A stretch of 64,000 nt of DNA. Origin: JAJFKJ01 sp964443025 (lineage in GTDB: Bacteria > Pseudomonadota > Gammaproteobacteria > JABCZS01). A model generated the notes under the pieces. The model was not told the DNA's origin, ran no database searches, and saw only the letters and a list, made by a program, of their open reading frames with translations. The stretch lies in NCBI GenBank assembly GCA_964443025.1, contig CAYUEL010000001.1, positions 14,762-78,761 on the forward strand, read 5' to 3'. Shown in pieces: positions 42,182 to 57,100 of the stretch. Each line of letters begins with the position of its first letter. Position 1 is the stretch's first letter. The position numbers and the translations under genes are program-made.

Positions 42182-45100
42182 TTTTGCTGGACCTTCTATA
42201 GTAGTTATAGGGACTATAGGAGTGATAGGCCGAATAATATCTGTATTAAGCCCAGGTATACTTTTTACTTCATGTTTTCTATTAGCCATCAACGATGCGG
42301 CATAAGCGGCTGTTTTTTGAGCTGTGTGAACGTTTCCACGGAATTGCGCAACCACAAAGAGGTATGCGTATTCTGGCACATGTACTTCATAAAATTGGAG
42401 GCTGTTTTCACGTGAAGTAAATGAATATTCCATATCTAAAACAGGGTCATTTGTATTATCCAAAATTTGTTCCACAGTAGAATATTCTTGGCCAAACAAT
42501 GATCCGCGTCCTGGTAAATTAGCAGGTGGAGAAGGAGGAACTATATTGGGGTTAGGAACCGCGCAGCTCGCACCGCACCAAGACAATGTAGCGTAGTAAT
42601 TAGCATTCAAGATCATCCAAACGGCTGGGAATTGCCAACCTGTGTATGTGCTTTGAAGACTTAACGTACTGTAATTACCACTGTGTGAATTATTGGTACC
42701 AAAATTAGAGCTCACAGGAGAAAGACCTGAGAAAGTATCTGTAGAGTAAAAAGAATTATCGATTGTGCCCGCTATAGTATTAGTACCTGCAATGGCACCC
42801 ACGCGTGTTCCTGAACCCGTAATATTACCCACGGCAAGTGAGGTTGAAACCGTACCACTATTCGAACCGACTATTCCGCCAACATCAGTAGCACCTAAAG
42901 TAATATCAATAGTACCGCCGAACAATACATTTTCTAAAGTACCACTTGAACTACCGGCAATACCACCTACATTAGTTGCATTGGCTGTGCCTTCTACTGT
43001 AGTTGTGCTGTTGTTGTATGAACGAGCGACGGTACCTGATAATAAATTACCCACAATACCACCCACATCCGTAGCACCTTCGACATGACCTGTGAAATAC
43101 GCTTCGGAGACAGAGCTATTTGTCATGCTGCCTACAACACCACCGACGCTACTGCTACCATCAATATTTCCTGAAGCTGTCATATGGCCAGTCACCGTCG
43201 TTGTATCTAATTCACCAACAGCACCACCTACTTTACTAACACCACTCACGTTATGTGTTCCTGTGATGGTTCCTGTAATGAAAGTAGTACCTGCGGCGAA
43301 AAGAGGCCCAGAACCACCAATCACGCTACCCACTTGTGTATTACCGGTAACATTCGTAAGCGATGCAAGGTTTTGTGACATAGTTGTATTGGCTAATGCA
43401 CCAATGACACTACCCACATAAGTACCTGTGGGCACATTAATATTACTGTAAATATTATAACCACTCGTGTTAAATCCTGAGAGTGAACCATTCAATCCAA
43501 CTGCGCCTGCAATACCTCCTAAACCAAGCGCTGCGCCACTGGCACTGAAAGAGACGCTGTCTGCAACAGTCACTTGTGTAGCCGATAAATCACCCCTGTT
43601 GTAAACGAGACCCACAACAAATCCAAGCGATTGTGCGGCTCCTGTGGTGATGGTTAATGGCACGCCGTTTGTACCCACGGTGACGGCTGCAGATATTTGT
43701 GGAACGTTAGTAGAACTGGATGAAGCATTACCTATCGCACCCGCGATACCGCCCACGAACGCCGTTGTTCCGGTAATATTGCCTTGATTATTGACCGTAC
43801 CAGCCAGATTAATATCACCGGAAGCACCGGAATAATTACCACCCCAAGAACCTACGATACCTCCCACATAGCGACCACCCGAAATGGCACCATCATTAAA
43901 TAAAGTCGCATTGATACTTCCAAGTCCAAGGCCGATAATACCACCGACATTTTCAACATCATTCGCATTGGCTGTGACACTGCCATGATTAGTAAGACTA
44001 CCACTCCAACCAGAAGCCCCTTTAAATACCGCAAAAATACCACCGGTATTACGCGTTCCTGCATTATGTGTTACTGCACCATTATTCACCAATTTATAAT
44101 TGCTCGATGGACCTGCATAAAAGCCCATGACACCACCCACGTTTTCAGCAGTAGATGTTGTTCCCGTAACACTGGCATTGTTGGTCATCGTTACGCCACC
44201 CGCCGGGCCACCTAGTGGTGTGAATTGCGAAGCAGCAGAGACGGATCCAAACAATCCACCGATGGAAATGCGCGTACCTGATACGCTACCCGTTGCTGAA
44301 ATAACCCCTCTTTTTGTGAAAGCTGCTGTACCTGAGACGCTACCGATGAGTCCTCCTACCGCGTCTCTACCGGAAACAGAGCCACCTGTGATGGTGAAAG
44401 CACCCGCCCCTTCCACGCTACCACCACTGAAAGAGCCGAATAATCCACCCGCATTATCAGTAACACCCGATCCCCCAATGGTTGCATTGCTGGTGAAAGA
44501 ACCGGAGAAAGTGCCTCCTGATACGGAACCTGCAATACCACCGGCATGACTGGTCGCAGAAGTACCCACATTACCTGTATTACTGAATGCGCTTGAGAAA
44601 GTACCGCTGCTTGCGCTACCAAAAAGGCCACCAACCAATGTGCTTCCGCTGATCGTACCACTGTTAGATGCGCCACCCACAAATTCAACCGCTGTATTAA
44701 CAACACTGGTAATACCTCCAACACCCAAAACACTACTGCTCGCAGTGACATTACCCGTGTTCGTTAAGCTATTGCTGAAAACGATATCAGCCAGTTCAAT
44801 ACGGCCATAAACACCGGCTACATAATCCCCGCTGCCGGTAACATTGGCATTGTTAGTGGCACTGCCTGGATTAAAAACCGTTATCGTACCTGCATTGGCG
44901 AAATAACCAACGACACCACCGACTTGACTGACACCGGATACGGCAATCGTTGCGCTACCTGATTTTGTAACCGACATACTGGTAGGTTCAAAACTCAAAC
45001 CATTACTAGAAAGATATCCGATCAATCCACCCACATGATTGCCTGTGCCCGTAATCGTTGTTGCGCCGCTGCTACGAGACAATGATAAAACCGAAGTGGT

Positions 45101-48100
45101 ACCAAAGGTGTTGCTGAGATCAGAATAGCCCAACACACCACCAACATCGTTGACACCGCTGACATTACCGGCTGTCGATGTTAATGTACCGTTGAGAGTC
45201 GTGCTTTTCATGTAACCTATCACGCCACCTGCTCTATCAGCATTGGCAGTGACATTGTGACTATTGGTAAACGTAACACCCGAAATAATTTGATTAGTAA
45301 TACTACCCGCTAATGAACCAATGATGCCACCAACCCTACTATTACCTGTAACATCAGCAAGGGAAGTTAAATTTTGTGCGAATGATGCTCTATCTGCACT
45401 ACCAATTACACCACCCACTTCACTGGCGCCGGTAGCATTGATCGTAGTATCAATCAGGTAAGTAGAAGGGTTAAAGCCTGAAAGTGTTACATTTTGAGCC
45501 GAACCAATAATACCACCCACACTTGTGACACTACCGACAGTAGTATCAAAACTTATATCGTTATAGACATGGATATTTGTAGCGCTAATACTGCTTCCTT
45601 TGCCACTACCTACAACATAACCAAAACTACTTGCCCCAGAGGAAAGCGCAATAATGCCGATAGGAGAAACCGCATTCCCAACCGTAAGATTGCCACCCAA
45701 ATCGCTAGACGACATGCTACCCACAATGCCACCGACATTCATGACACCACTCACAATGCCTTTATTATGCAAAGTACCTGAGACTGTTCCACTAAGAACT
45801 GCCAAAATACCACCTGCAGTACCACCGGTAGCGCTCACACTACCGGAATTGGTCATATTAGCGGTAAAATTAGCATTTACATCGCCCATGATACCGCCCG
45901 CATGATCACCGCTATCAATTTCACCTTGGTTTTCGAGCAAATCAGAAAATGTAACGCCAGTAGCATTAAACTCACCGATAATACCGGCCACACCGAAAGC
46001 GCCTATGATATGGCCAGTATTAAGCATGCCATTTGCAAAAGTAAGATCAGGTGCATCAAGTTTAGCGATGATACCGGCTGCGAAATTACCTGTACCAGTC
46101 ACATCAGCATGATTCACCATATCGCTACCGACGCTAAAGGCAGTGATGGTTCCTGTATTAGCCATACGGCCAATCAATCCGCCCACATGATTAACACCTG
46201 TGATGGAAATCGTTCCGCCGCTGATTGTAACGCTCGCGCTGGTGGGTTGGAAACTGAGTGAACTATTTGAAAGATAACCTATCAATCCGCCCACATCATC
46301 CGCACCCGCAATAGTCGTTGTGCCCGTTGTGCGACTGAACAACAATGAGCTGGTGGTACCAAATGTGACCCCACTGTCAACGTAACCGACTAATCCACCC
46401 GTGTAATTAGAACCCTTGACAGAGCCGCTTGTATTCGACAATGCTCCATTAAATGCGCCGTTTTGAACATAACTCACTAATCCACCGACATAATCACCAC
46501 CTGCAACACTACCTGAATTACTCATGTTTCCTGTGAATGTACTACCTAATATTGCACCCGCAATACCACCCACTTTCGTGCTTGCAGCATTCGGTGTCGA
46601 TACACCAGAACCTGCAAATACCGAGCCGGTATTGTTAAATGTGGTAGCAACCGTTAATCCTGCTCTATTGAAACTACCAAATATGCCACCAATATTAGAC
46701 GTTGATCCAGATGTATGTATTGCGGAAACCGTTGCATTATTTGTAAATGTGCCTGAAGATGTAAAGGCTGTAATATCCGATGCAACTTTACCAATCAATC
46801 CACCAATGAAAGAGCCTGTTAATGAATTGGAAGTGACTGCCACATCTGAACCAACCGATGCGTTCGCAACACCCAATGTACTACCCGTGCTAAGATGACC
46901 AATCAATCCACCGACATTCGTCGTACCTAAAATCGTTGTGCCGCTGCCATTCGTTGTCGTAAATGTTGTTGCGGCGGATATTGTAATATTCGTGGCCGAA
47001 CCTATCAAACCTCCCACGTTCGTTATACCGCTCACACTGCCTGTGTCTGTTAATGAAAGTGATGTTAACGTACCTCCGGTGACATTACCGAACAATCCAC
47101 CGGCATTACTCGATAATCCGCCCACTTCTGAGATATTACCCGTGTTAGAAAGATTGCCTGCAAAACTACCCGTGCTAAATGTGCCTAAAATACCGCCTAC
47201 ACCCGTCACATTCGCATCACTCGTGTTATTCGTCACATCGCCGGTATTAGTTAAAGCATTCGTGATAGCAATATTACCCATCGCACCAAAAATACCGCCG
47301 GTATTTCCATTCGCTCCCAAACTCACCACATTCGCCGCATTGCTAAATGCTGTTATCGCTGCATACGATGTCACTGCGCTCAAATGACCAATTAATCCCC
47401 CAACCCGATTAATACCACGGACCGTTCCAGCAGTCGTTGTCAATACATCACCCGCTAACGCATTAAATGTTCCACCGGTCACTGAACCAATCACACCGCC
47501 CACATTCGTATTACCGTCTGTCGTACTCGTCGCAAATCCTACATTACCTGAACTGGTCAATCCACCGCGAATATCACCGCCAGTCATGCTACCGATCACT
47601 CCACCTACATTTGAATTAGAAGCCGTTGCATCCGTTGTGGTATTAATTGAACCTGAGTTACTCCAAGTGCCCATGATAATACCACTTGCTAATAATCCAA
47701 CCACACCACCGACATTGGCATCACCACCTGCTGTGAAATTAGATGTTACATTCACCGTATTAGTGAGATTATTGGCAAATGCACTCGAACTCGTGATATT
47801 CATTTGCCCAATCATGCCGCCAACATTAAATCCCGTCACAATAAATGCTTTATTATTTAATGTACCTGAAATCACAGCCGTATCTGTGCCACTCGCATCT
47901 ACCAAACCAACCATACCCCCTATGTTGCTGTTCGTTGTATCCACTGAAAAATAATTAGCCGTTGTCGTATTGACCGTGCTCGTTCCACTTAACGTACTTG
48001 CACCTGACATGTGCCCTACAATTCCCCCTAAGTTTTTATTCGCTGAACCTGTATTTAATGCAAGGGATGTTGCAAGACTATTACCATAAATTTTCGTACC

Positions 48101-51100
48101 GGTAAGTGAACCATCATTCAACGTTCCGACCAATCCACCCACATCTAAATTACCTGTAATACTGTTTGGCGTTGTATTATTTCCCGAATACGTAAGCGCG
48201 CCACTCAATGTCGCTCCATTCACATATCCTGCAATACCGCCAACGCGTGTCGTACCCAAAACGGTACCTGAACCATTCATGGCGCTTGCTATTGTAATCG
48301 TCGAAACTGATCCAATTAAACCGCCGACATTGGTTGTGCCGGTGACATTGCCAGTTCCTGTTAATGAGGTTGATGTTATTGCGCCAGCGGTGATATTACC
48401 GAATAATCCACCCACATTGATGGCGCTGGTTCCGCTGATAGTTCCGCTGTTTTGAAGGATTCCACTGAAACTTCCGGTGTTCAAGCGACCCATGATACCG
48501 CCCAATCCAGTGGCACTATTGCCGGTGACATTTCCTGTATTCGTTAAATTATTTGTAATCGCTAAATCTGTACCAATACCACCGAAAATACCACCAATCG
48601 TGTCAATGGCGGCAGTGGTTGATACCGCTGCGCCATTAGTATAAGTCGTTGTCGTTGCATCGTAATGCGTACTTGCGTCAATAAATCCAATCAAACCACC
48701 GACATAATCATTGCCTGCGACACTGGCCGCACTGAGTGTGCTCATCGCCGCCGCATTCGTGATCGTACTGAAATTATTTAATCCGTCTTTCGTCACTAAT
48801 CCAAACAATCCACCGACATATTGTCCACCTACAATATCGCCATCATTCAATTGATACGTACCCGATAACGTAGTCGCTTGTACTTCTCCCGCAATACCCC
48901 CCACTTTATCCACCGGGTCGACATTGCCAGTATTTCTAAATACGCCAGATAATGTAGCCCCTTCCGTCCATCCAAATAATCCCCCTGCTCTTGTCGTACC
49001 AACAACTGTGTGGGTATTACTGAGCGGCGTGCTCACAGAGCCGCCACTGATCGTACTGTCTTTCACATGACCAATTAACCCGCCGGTTCCACTACCGCCT
49101 GTTACATTGGCAATCGAATTAATCACACTTGTAAATGTTGCATTCAACAATTTACCAATCACGCCGCCGACATTCGTACTACTCGCCGTATTAATCGCAA
49201 CGCTCGATAAATTCGTATTACTAATGGCTGATGTATCTTTCAACACACCCACAATACCGCCCACATTCGTACTGGTTCCAAAGATTGCTGCGTTGCTCAT
49301 GCTCGTGGTGCCCGTAAGCGCTGCGCCATTTTCCATCAATCCCACCAATCCACCGGCACCATCAGGGCTTGTTATAGTGAGTGTTCCAAGTGTTGCCGTT
49401 GTGCTCATCGCATTACCGACACTTACTCCATTCAAATACCCAAATATACCGCCTGCATTTGCAACACTTGCGCTGATCGTGCTTCCTCCCGATTTACCGG
49501 ACGCTTGCAATATTGCACCGCTTCCAAATGAACCTCCCGACATTTGCCCAATCAATCCACCGGCATTTGTAGCAGCACTCACACTGCCTGTGCTAGAGAA
49601 AGTCACCGCAGAAGTGTTACCAATCGTACCACCGCTCACTTTACCGAATAAACCACCCGCATTGGTTGCGCTTGTACCGCTAATAACACCCGTGCTGGTA
49701 TTTGTTAATGTGCCTGTGAAAGTACCTGTTGTCATCGCACCCATAATACCGCCTAAACCGGTCGCGCTATTACCGGTGACAGTACCACTGTTCGTTAAAT
49801 TATTTCCGATAGTTAAATTGCCAATCACACCGAAGATACCGCCAATCGTGTCAATGGCTGCGGTTGTAGAGACTGCAGCCGCATTCGTAAATGTATTGCT
49901 TGCACTATAAGTCGTTGTCGCTGCTAAATTACCAATTAATCCACCGAGATTCGATGTGCCTGTCACGCTACCACCCGATGTACTCAACGTGGATGTGCTA
50001 GAGACGGTGGATGAATTGGTAATCAATCCCACCAATCCGCCGACATTCGATGTTCCCGAAACAGCACCACTACCTGCTAAAGTGCCTGCGATCGTGCTGG
50101 CATTCGCTTCACCTATTACACCACCCACGGTGCCAGCACCTGTGACGGTGTGAGTATTAGTAAAGGTTGCGCCGGATGACAACGTTGAACTTTCCATCAA
50201 ACCCACAATGCCACCGACTTTAGTCGCACTGCCGCTGTTCACATCTGCAATCGAAGATAAATTACTGCCAGAATAAGTGACACTCAACATGTGTCCAATA
50301 ATACCGCCCACATTCGTAGCACTCGCAGCACTCACGGTAGTCGTAGATAATGCACTGTTACTCACACGAGAAGAAGCACCTTCCATCCGACCCACAATAC
50401 CACCCACCGTAGTAATACCACTGCTAAATGCAGACGCGCTACTCATTGCAGCCGATCCAGACAATTGCGCATCCAACATGTAACCCACTAATCCACCTGC
50501 GCTGGTTGTCGCTGTGATGGTAAGTGTTCCCGGTGATGTGGTTGTGCTCATCGCATTACTGAAATTCACACCGTTTAAGTAACCAAAGATACCGCCGGCA
50601 TGAGTGGTTGCGCTGATCGTGCTTCCTGTCGTGGCTTTACCGGACGCTTGCAATACCGCGCCGCTTCCAAATGAACCACCCGATAATTGTCCAATCACAC
50701 CACCCGCATACGTTGAACCCGATACACTGCCTGTGCTAGAGAAAGTCACTGCAGAAGTATTACCAATCGTACCGCCGCTCATTAAACCAAATAATCCACC
50801 GGCATTGGTAGCTGATGTTCCTGTTTCTGATATTGTTCCACTGTTAGTGAGTGCGCCTGTGAATGTACCGGTTGAGAATGTTCCCATGATACCGCCCACA
50901 CCCGTCACATTTGCATGATCAGTATTGTTAGTAACATCCCCTGTATTCGTTAACGCATTAGCAATGGTGATATTGCCCATTACACCGAATATACCGCCGG
51001 TATTTCCATTCGCACCTAAGCTTGTGACACTGGCGGCATTGCTAAATGCTGTCGTCGCTGCATACGATGTCACCGCACTCAAATTACCAATTAATCCACC

Positions 51101-54100
51101 CACATTGCTAATGCCTCGTACTGCGCCGCCTGTTGTGGTGAGTACATCTCCTGCAGCGCTGCTGAATGTACCCCCTGTGACAGAACCAATCACACCCCCT
51201 ACATTGGTGTTACCGACAGTGCTGCTTGTTGCAAAACCCACAGAACCTGAGCTGGTTAAAGTTCCTTGAATGGTTCCTCCTGTCATGCTACCTATCACAC
51301 CACCAATGTTTGAATTAGACACAGTGGCAGCGGTTGTTACATTGATGGAACCCGAATTACTTAATGTTCCTGTGATGGTACCTGCACTCAATAAACCAAT
51401 TACACCACCGACATTCGCACTACCGCCCGCCGTAAAATTAGAAGTCACAGCGACTGTATTAGTAAGACTGCTCGAAAATGCACTGGAACTCGTGATGTTC
51501 ATTCGACCAATCATACCGCCGACATTCGAACCTAATACCGTAAAGGATTTATTAGTAAGTGTGCCGGAAATCGTTGTGCTCGTTGAACCTGCTGCATCTA
51601 ATAATCCCACCATACCGCCAATGTTTGTGCTATCAACGGGTGCTGTATAAGTCACATTATTTCCAATCGTGCTTGTACCGCTGAGTGTACCTCCTGTCAT
51701 TTGTCCTATCATACCGCCTAGGTTTGTACCCCCGCTGTTTAATGTGAGTGTGGCTGTATCGGTACCATTACCATAGGTTTTTGTACCACTGAGTGTGACA
51801 TTACTTAACAACCCGACAATACCACCGACACTCGTTGTACCCGTTACATTGCCATAACTTTGGAATGGGGCGCTGCCGAATGTGGCAGCCAAGCTACCAA
51901 GAATACCGCCGACATTGGTTGTTCCTGACCGCGCTATGCCGCCGCCATTTTGATTCGTGAGTGTTGTTGAACCCCAATTATTATTTGAAGCAGCACTCGA
52001 ATTTAGACCAATAATACCGCCTACACCGGTCACACCGGTGACTTGTCCAAAGTTACTGAGGTTGTAAGTGGGTGTGAGACTCGTGCTACGGTTTTCACCA
52101 ATAATACCGCCGGCACCTGAACCTGTTCCTGTCACAGCAGCATTATTGGTGAGTGTTACAGTGCTAGAACCATCCCCAAAAGTACCTCCACTTCCTCCAG
52201 CGATGGTCAAAGCACCAAATAATCCACCTACCCGGCTAGTACCCGATACAACAACACCTGCTGAAGTCGAAATAGTTCCCGTTCTTTCAAGACGCATTAT
52301 ATTACTAGTAGTGCTTCCCCCGATTAATCCACCGACATTACTGGTACCTGAAATCGTACCGGCTGTCGTTTTAAAATCAGCGCTACCCGTAAAGGTAACG
52401 ACACCGACATCCCCGAAAAGACCGCCCACTGAGGCGCCCGTACCACCCCCCACGGTAGTACCGGTGATACTACCTCCATTGGAAAGAGCACCTGTCATCG
52501 TGCCAGCATCAATGTAACCGGCGATTCCTCCTACCACTGAGCCACCGGTGACATTGATGCTATTGGTGAAACTGGTACCAATATTAACCGTACTCGTGCT
52601 GCTTATTTTGCCAAAAATACCACCGACATTCGTACCCGCTACACTGAATGATTTATTATTGAGCGTGCTGCCCAACGTGATGGTTGTGTCATCAGTTGCT
52701 TCAAAGAAACCAACAATACCACCGATATTGCTGGTGTTTGAGATAGCGGAATAAGTGACATTATTGCCAATCGTACTCGTGCCACTAACAGTGTTAGTGC
52801 TTAAACCACTGGCGGTCATATAACCAACAATACCGCCTAAATTTGTACCTCCGCTATTTAATGTGAGTGTACCCACCGAGCCGTTACCATAGGTGTGTGT
52901 TCCTCCTAAGGCAGTTGTAGACACAGTACCATCAGTGAGCATTTTACCTACAATACCACCGACATTCGTTGTGCCGGTGACATCACCATAGCTATTCAAT
53001 GTCGTTGCAACAGAACCACCGTATATTCTACCGAATATTCCACCCACACTTTCTGAGCCCGAAATGCTACCCGCCGTTGTGTTGGTGAGAGAGCTGCTCG
53101 TGATCGTGCCACCTCTAAAGTCACCAAACAATCCGCCGACATTGGTTGCACTAGTTCCTGTGATATCACCACTGTTTTGAAGTACGCCTGTAAAACTACC
53201 CGTTGTCATTGCGCCCATGATACCGCCCAAACCGGTCGCGCTATTGCCGGTGACATCACCACTATTTGTTAATGCATTGGTAATGGTGATATTACCCATT
53301 GCACCGAATATACCGCCGGTATTTCCATTCGCTCCCAAACTCACAACATCCGCCGCATTACTGAATAAAGTGGTTGCTGCATACGATGTTACTGCGCTCA
53401 AGTTACCAATCAATCCACCCACACTGCTAATACCACGTACTGTTCCAGCTGTTGTAGTTAATACATCACCCGCTGCAGCATTAAATGTACCGCCGGTGAC
53501 AGAACCAATCACACCACCCACATTGGTATTACCCACAGTACTACTCGTTGCAAAACCAACATCACCTGTGCTGGTTAATCCTCCACGAATGTCACCTCCC
53601 GTCATACTACCTACCACACCACCGACATTCGAATTAGAAACCGTCGCATCCGTTGTAAGGTTGATTCCGCCCGAATTACTCCATGTGCCTGTGATAATAC
53701 CTGCGCTCAATAAACCAATTACACCACCGACATTCGCATTGCCACCCGCTGTAAAATTAGAAGTCACTGCCACTGCATTCGAAAGATTATCAGCAAATGC
53801 ACTGGAACTGGTGATGTTCATTCGACCAACAATACCACCGACATTTGAACCGGTGACAATAAATGTTTTATTATTCAATGTACCCGAAACGCTCGTTGTA
53901 TCCGTACCACTTGCATCCATCAATCCAACAATACCGCCAATGTTACTATTGGTACTATCAACATCAAAGTATGCAGCTGTTGATGTACTGACCGTGCTCG
54001 TACCACTCAACGTGCTGCTACCCGTCATGCGACCCACAATACCGCCTAAGTTCGTACCATTATCACTCATCGCTAAAATGGCAGCACCACCGAATGTTTT

Positions 54101-57100
54101 GCTGCCGGAAAGTAATCCACCATTTAATACACCGGCAATACCACCCACAGATGTGAGACCCGTAATATTGGCTTGACTTAATAATGTGCCTGAAAATTCC
54201 CCGCTACCACTTAAACTACCGACAATACCACCGACTCCTGTTCCTGCGGTTGCTAACACAACTCCCGTAGATGCATTCGTCATGTTGTAGGCATTAGCGC
54301 CGCTGATCGCATAGGAACCAAATATACTACCGACATTAGAAAGCGTGCCTGTGCCTGTCACCGTCGCATTATTGGTGAGTGTTGTAGAAACCGCGGTGAA
54401 TGTACCTGCACCTGAAACCGATCCAAATAATCCACCAATGTTATTACCCGTACCAGCCACCGTACCGGCTGTTGATATGACAGCTGTTGTTGCCCGGGTG
54501 AATGAACCACCGCTTAAACTACCCACTAATCCACCCACATTGCTTGTGCCTGAAACGGCTGATCCCGTTGTGGTTCTGAAATTAGCCGTACCTGACAGTG
54601 TGCCGCCTGTCATCGAACCAATCAGACCCCCGACATTACTAGCAGTGCCGGTAATCGTGCCGCTACTGGAGAGAGCACCCGAAACGGTACCACTGGATAA
54701 TAATCCTGCAATACCACCGACGGTACCAACACCGGTAACATTAATGGTATTAGTTAATCCGCTGGCGAATGTGGTTGCAGCAATTTCACCAATGTATCCA
54801 CCGACAATACTGGCGCTGGTGGTATTAATGGTAGGAATAGTCCAGGTTGTAGGGGTAAGTGTTGCAGTACCCTCCATTTTACCGACAATACCGCCGACCG
54901 TGCTGGGTGTTGTACTGAAATTCGCGTTATTAATGGTGATAGTAGGATTAGAAATAACACTGGTACCTGTCATCCTGCCCACAATAAATCCTGCACTGTC
55001 TGTGGTGGCTTTAACAAAGTGCGCGGTGCCGCTGCTGAAAGTAATGAGGCCTGTTGCGAGAGTAGCACCCGCCATTTCTCCGACAATACCACCCACGTAT
55101 TGTGATCCCGTGATATTATTTCCAGTACCTGCGGTATTCAAAACGGTCAATGCACCCGTGAGGTTATTACCACCACCGCCCGTGAATAAACCAACCAGAC
55201 CTCCCACATTAGTACCTGTTCCCGTAATATTGCCATTAAACGTCATGGAATGTGAGTGTGCGGCAATCGTCGTGAGACTTCCAAAAACACCGCCAATATT
55301 GCTGCCTGATCCATTCACAGTCACCGTATCAGGAACACTGATTGAGGCTGCAGGTAAGGTACTGCTTATCATGGCGCCAACAAATCCGCCGACATTGCCT
55401 CCGCCAGATACCGTAGCGGTTCCATAGGTGAAAGACGTGCTACTGAAAATGCTGGCGCTTGTAACGCTACCAATGAAATATCCAACGCCTGTGCCACTGC
55501 TGTCACCCGTCACAGAAGCGGTATTGGAAACGGGGTTTGATAAAGTGCTGCTGACCATGCTACCGACAATGCCCCCGACCGAGCTAATGCCAGATACAGC
55601 TGCCGTGTTGGTGAATGCGCCCGTATTGGACGAACCATCAGTATTCGAGCCAATAATACCGCCTACAGCCGTTGGCGTTCCTCCTGTATAGGAAATAATG
55701 CCGTTATTCGTCATTGCAGCAGCAACCCCAGATGTTTTGGTGAATGTACCAATGATTCCACCGACCCCAATCGGTGTGCCACCTGTCACCGTGACAGCGG
55801 CATTATTGGTGAGTGTGCCCGTAGGCAGAAAAGTGGTTGCTGATTGAATAACGGTTCCAAATAACCCACCAATACTATTGCCCGCGCCTGTGACAGTGAT
55901 GCCCTGCCCTGAAGATATATCTGTATTGATAGTACCAGAACGGTTGAATGTGCTGCTATTACCCACTTGACCAATTAATCCCCCAACGTTGGTCGTACCT
56001 GAAATAGTGATAGCTCCTGCCACTGTGCTGGCTGTTTGAAAGGCTTCAGTACCTGAAATGGTACCTGTGGTAAATGTTCCTACCAATCCACCGACGTCTG
56101 TCGTACCGGCAACACTCGCGTTATTAGTAAAGGCACCTGTAAATGTTGTTGCTGCGCCAATACTACCGATAATGCCCCCGACACTGGTACTGGTTCCACC
56201 TGACGTCAATGTAATAGCCCCTTTGTTGTTGAATGCTGCGGCTACAGTGATAGTTCCTTTGAGGAAGCTACCAAAAATACCACCCACGCCTGTTGAACTA
56301 CCCGTCGCTGGAACGTTGACTGTAGCTGTGTTGGTGAGTGTGCCTGTGGGTGCAAAGCTTGTCGCTGTGCCCACTATTGTGCCAAATAATCCACCGATAT
56401 TATTGCCTGTACCCCTCACAGTAATGCTATTCAACGCATTATCTGTACCGATATTATTGGCACCGGTACGACTAAATGTACTGGTAGATCCTAAACTACC
56501 AATGAGACCCCCAACACTGCTAGTACCTGAAATGGTGATCACACCTTGCTCGACCGTGCTGACGGTTTGAGCTGCATTAGTGCCCGAAATGGTACCAACC
56601 GTGAATGAACCTATCAAACCACCGACATTCGTGACGCCTGTGACACTGGCATTATTGATCAAAGCGCCGCTTAATGTGCCGCCTGTCATTCTGCCGAATA
56701 ATCCCCCAGCATTGGTGGAACCCGCACCTGTTTCCGAAATAGCCCCACTGTTAGTGAGCGTGCCTGAGAATGTGCCTGCGCTAAAAGTGCCCATGATACC
56801 GCCCACACCGGTCGCGCTGGCGGTATTGTTGGTGATAATGCCCGTGTTAGTAAATGAATTAGCGAAAGTGAGTGTTGGCGTGACAGAACCAAATATACCG
56901 CCTGTTGTACCATTAGCACCCGTGTTGGTAACATTACCTTGATTTTTAAATTCTACACCTGAGCCTACGGAATAAGTGGCCGCAATGATGCTACCAATGA
57001 TACCGCCCACCGCGCCGGTTCCTGTCACACTGCCGCCAGTCGTATCAAGATTCGCTGTGCTTTCAAATGTTGCACTGCTGACTCTGCCGAGAACACCCCC

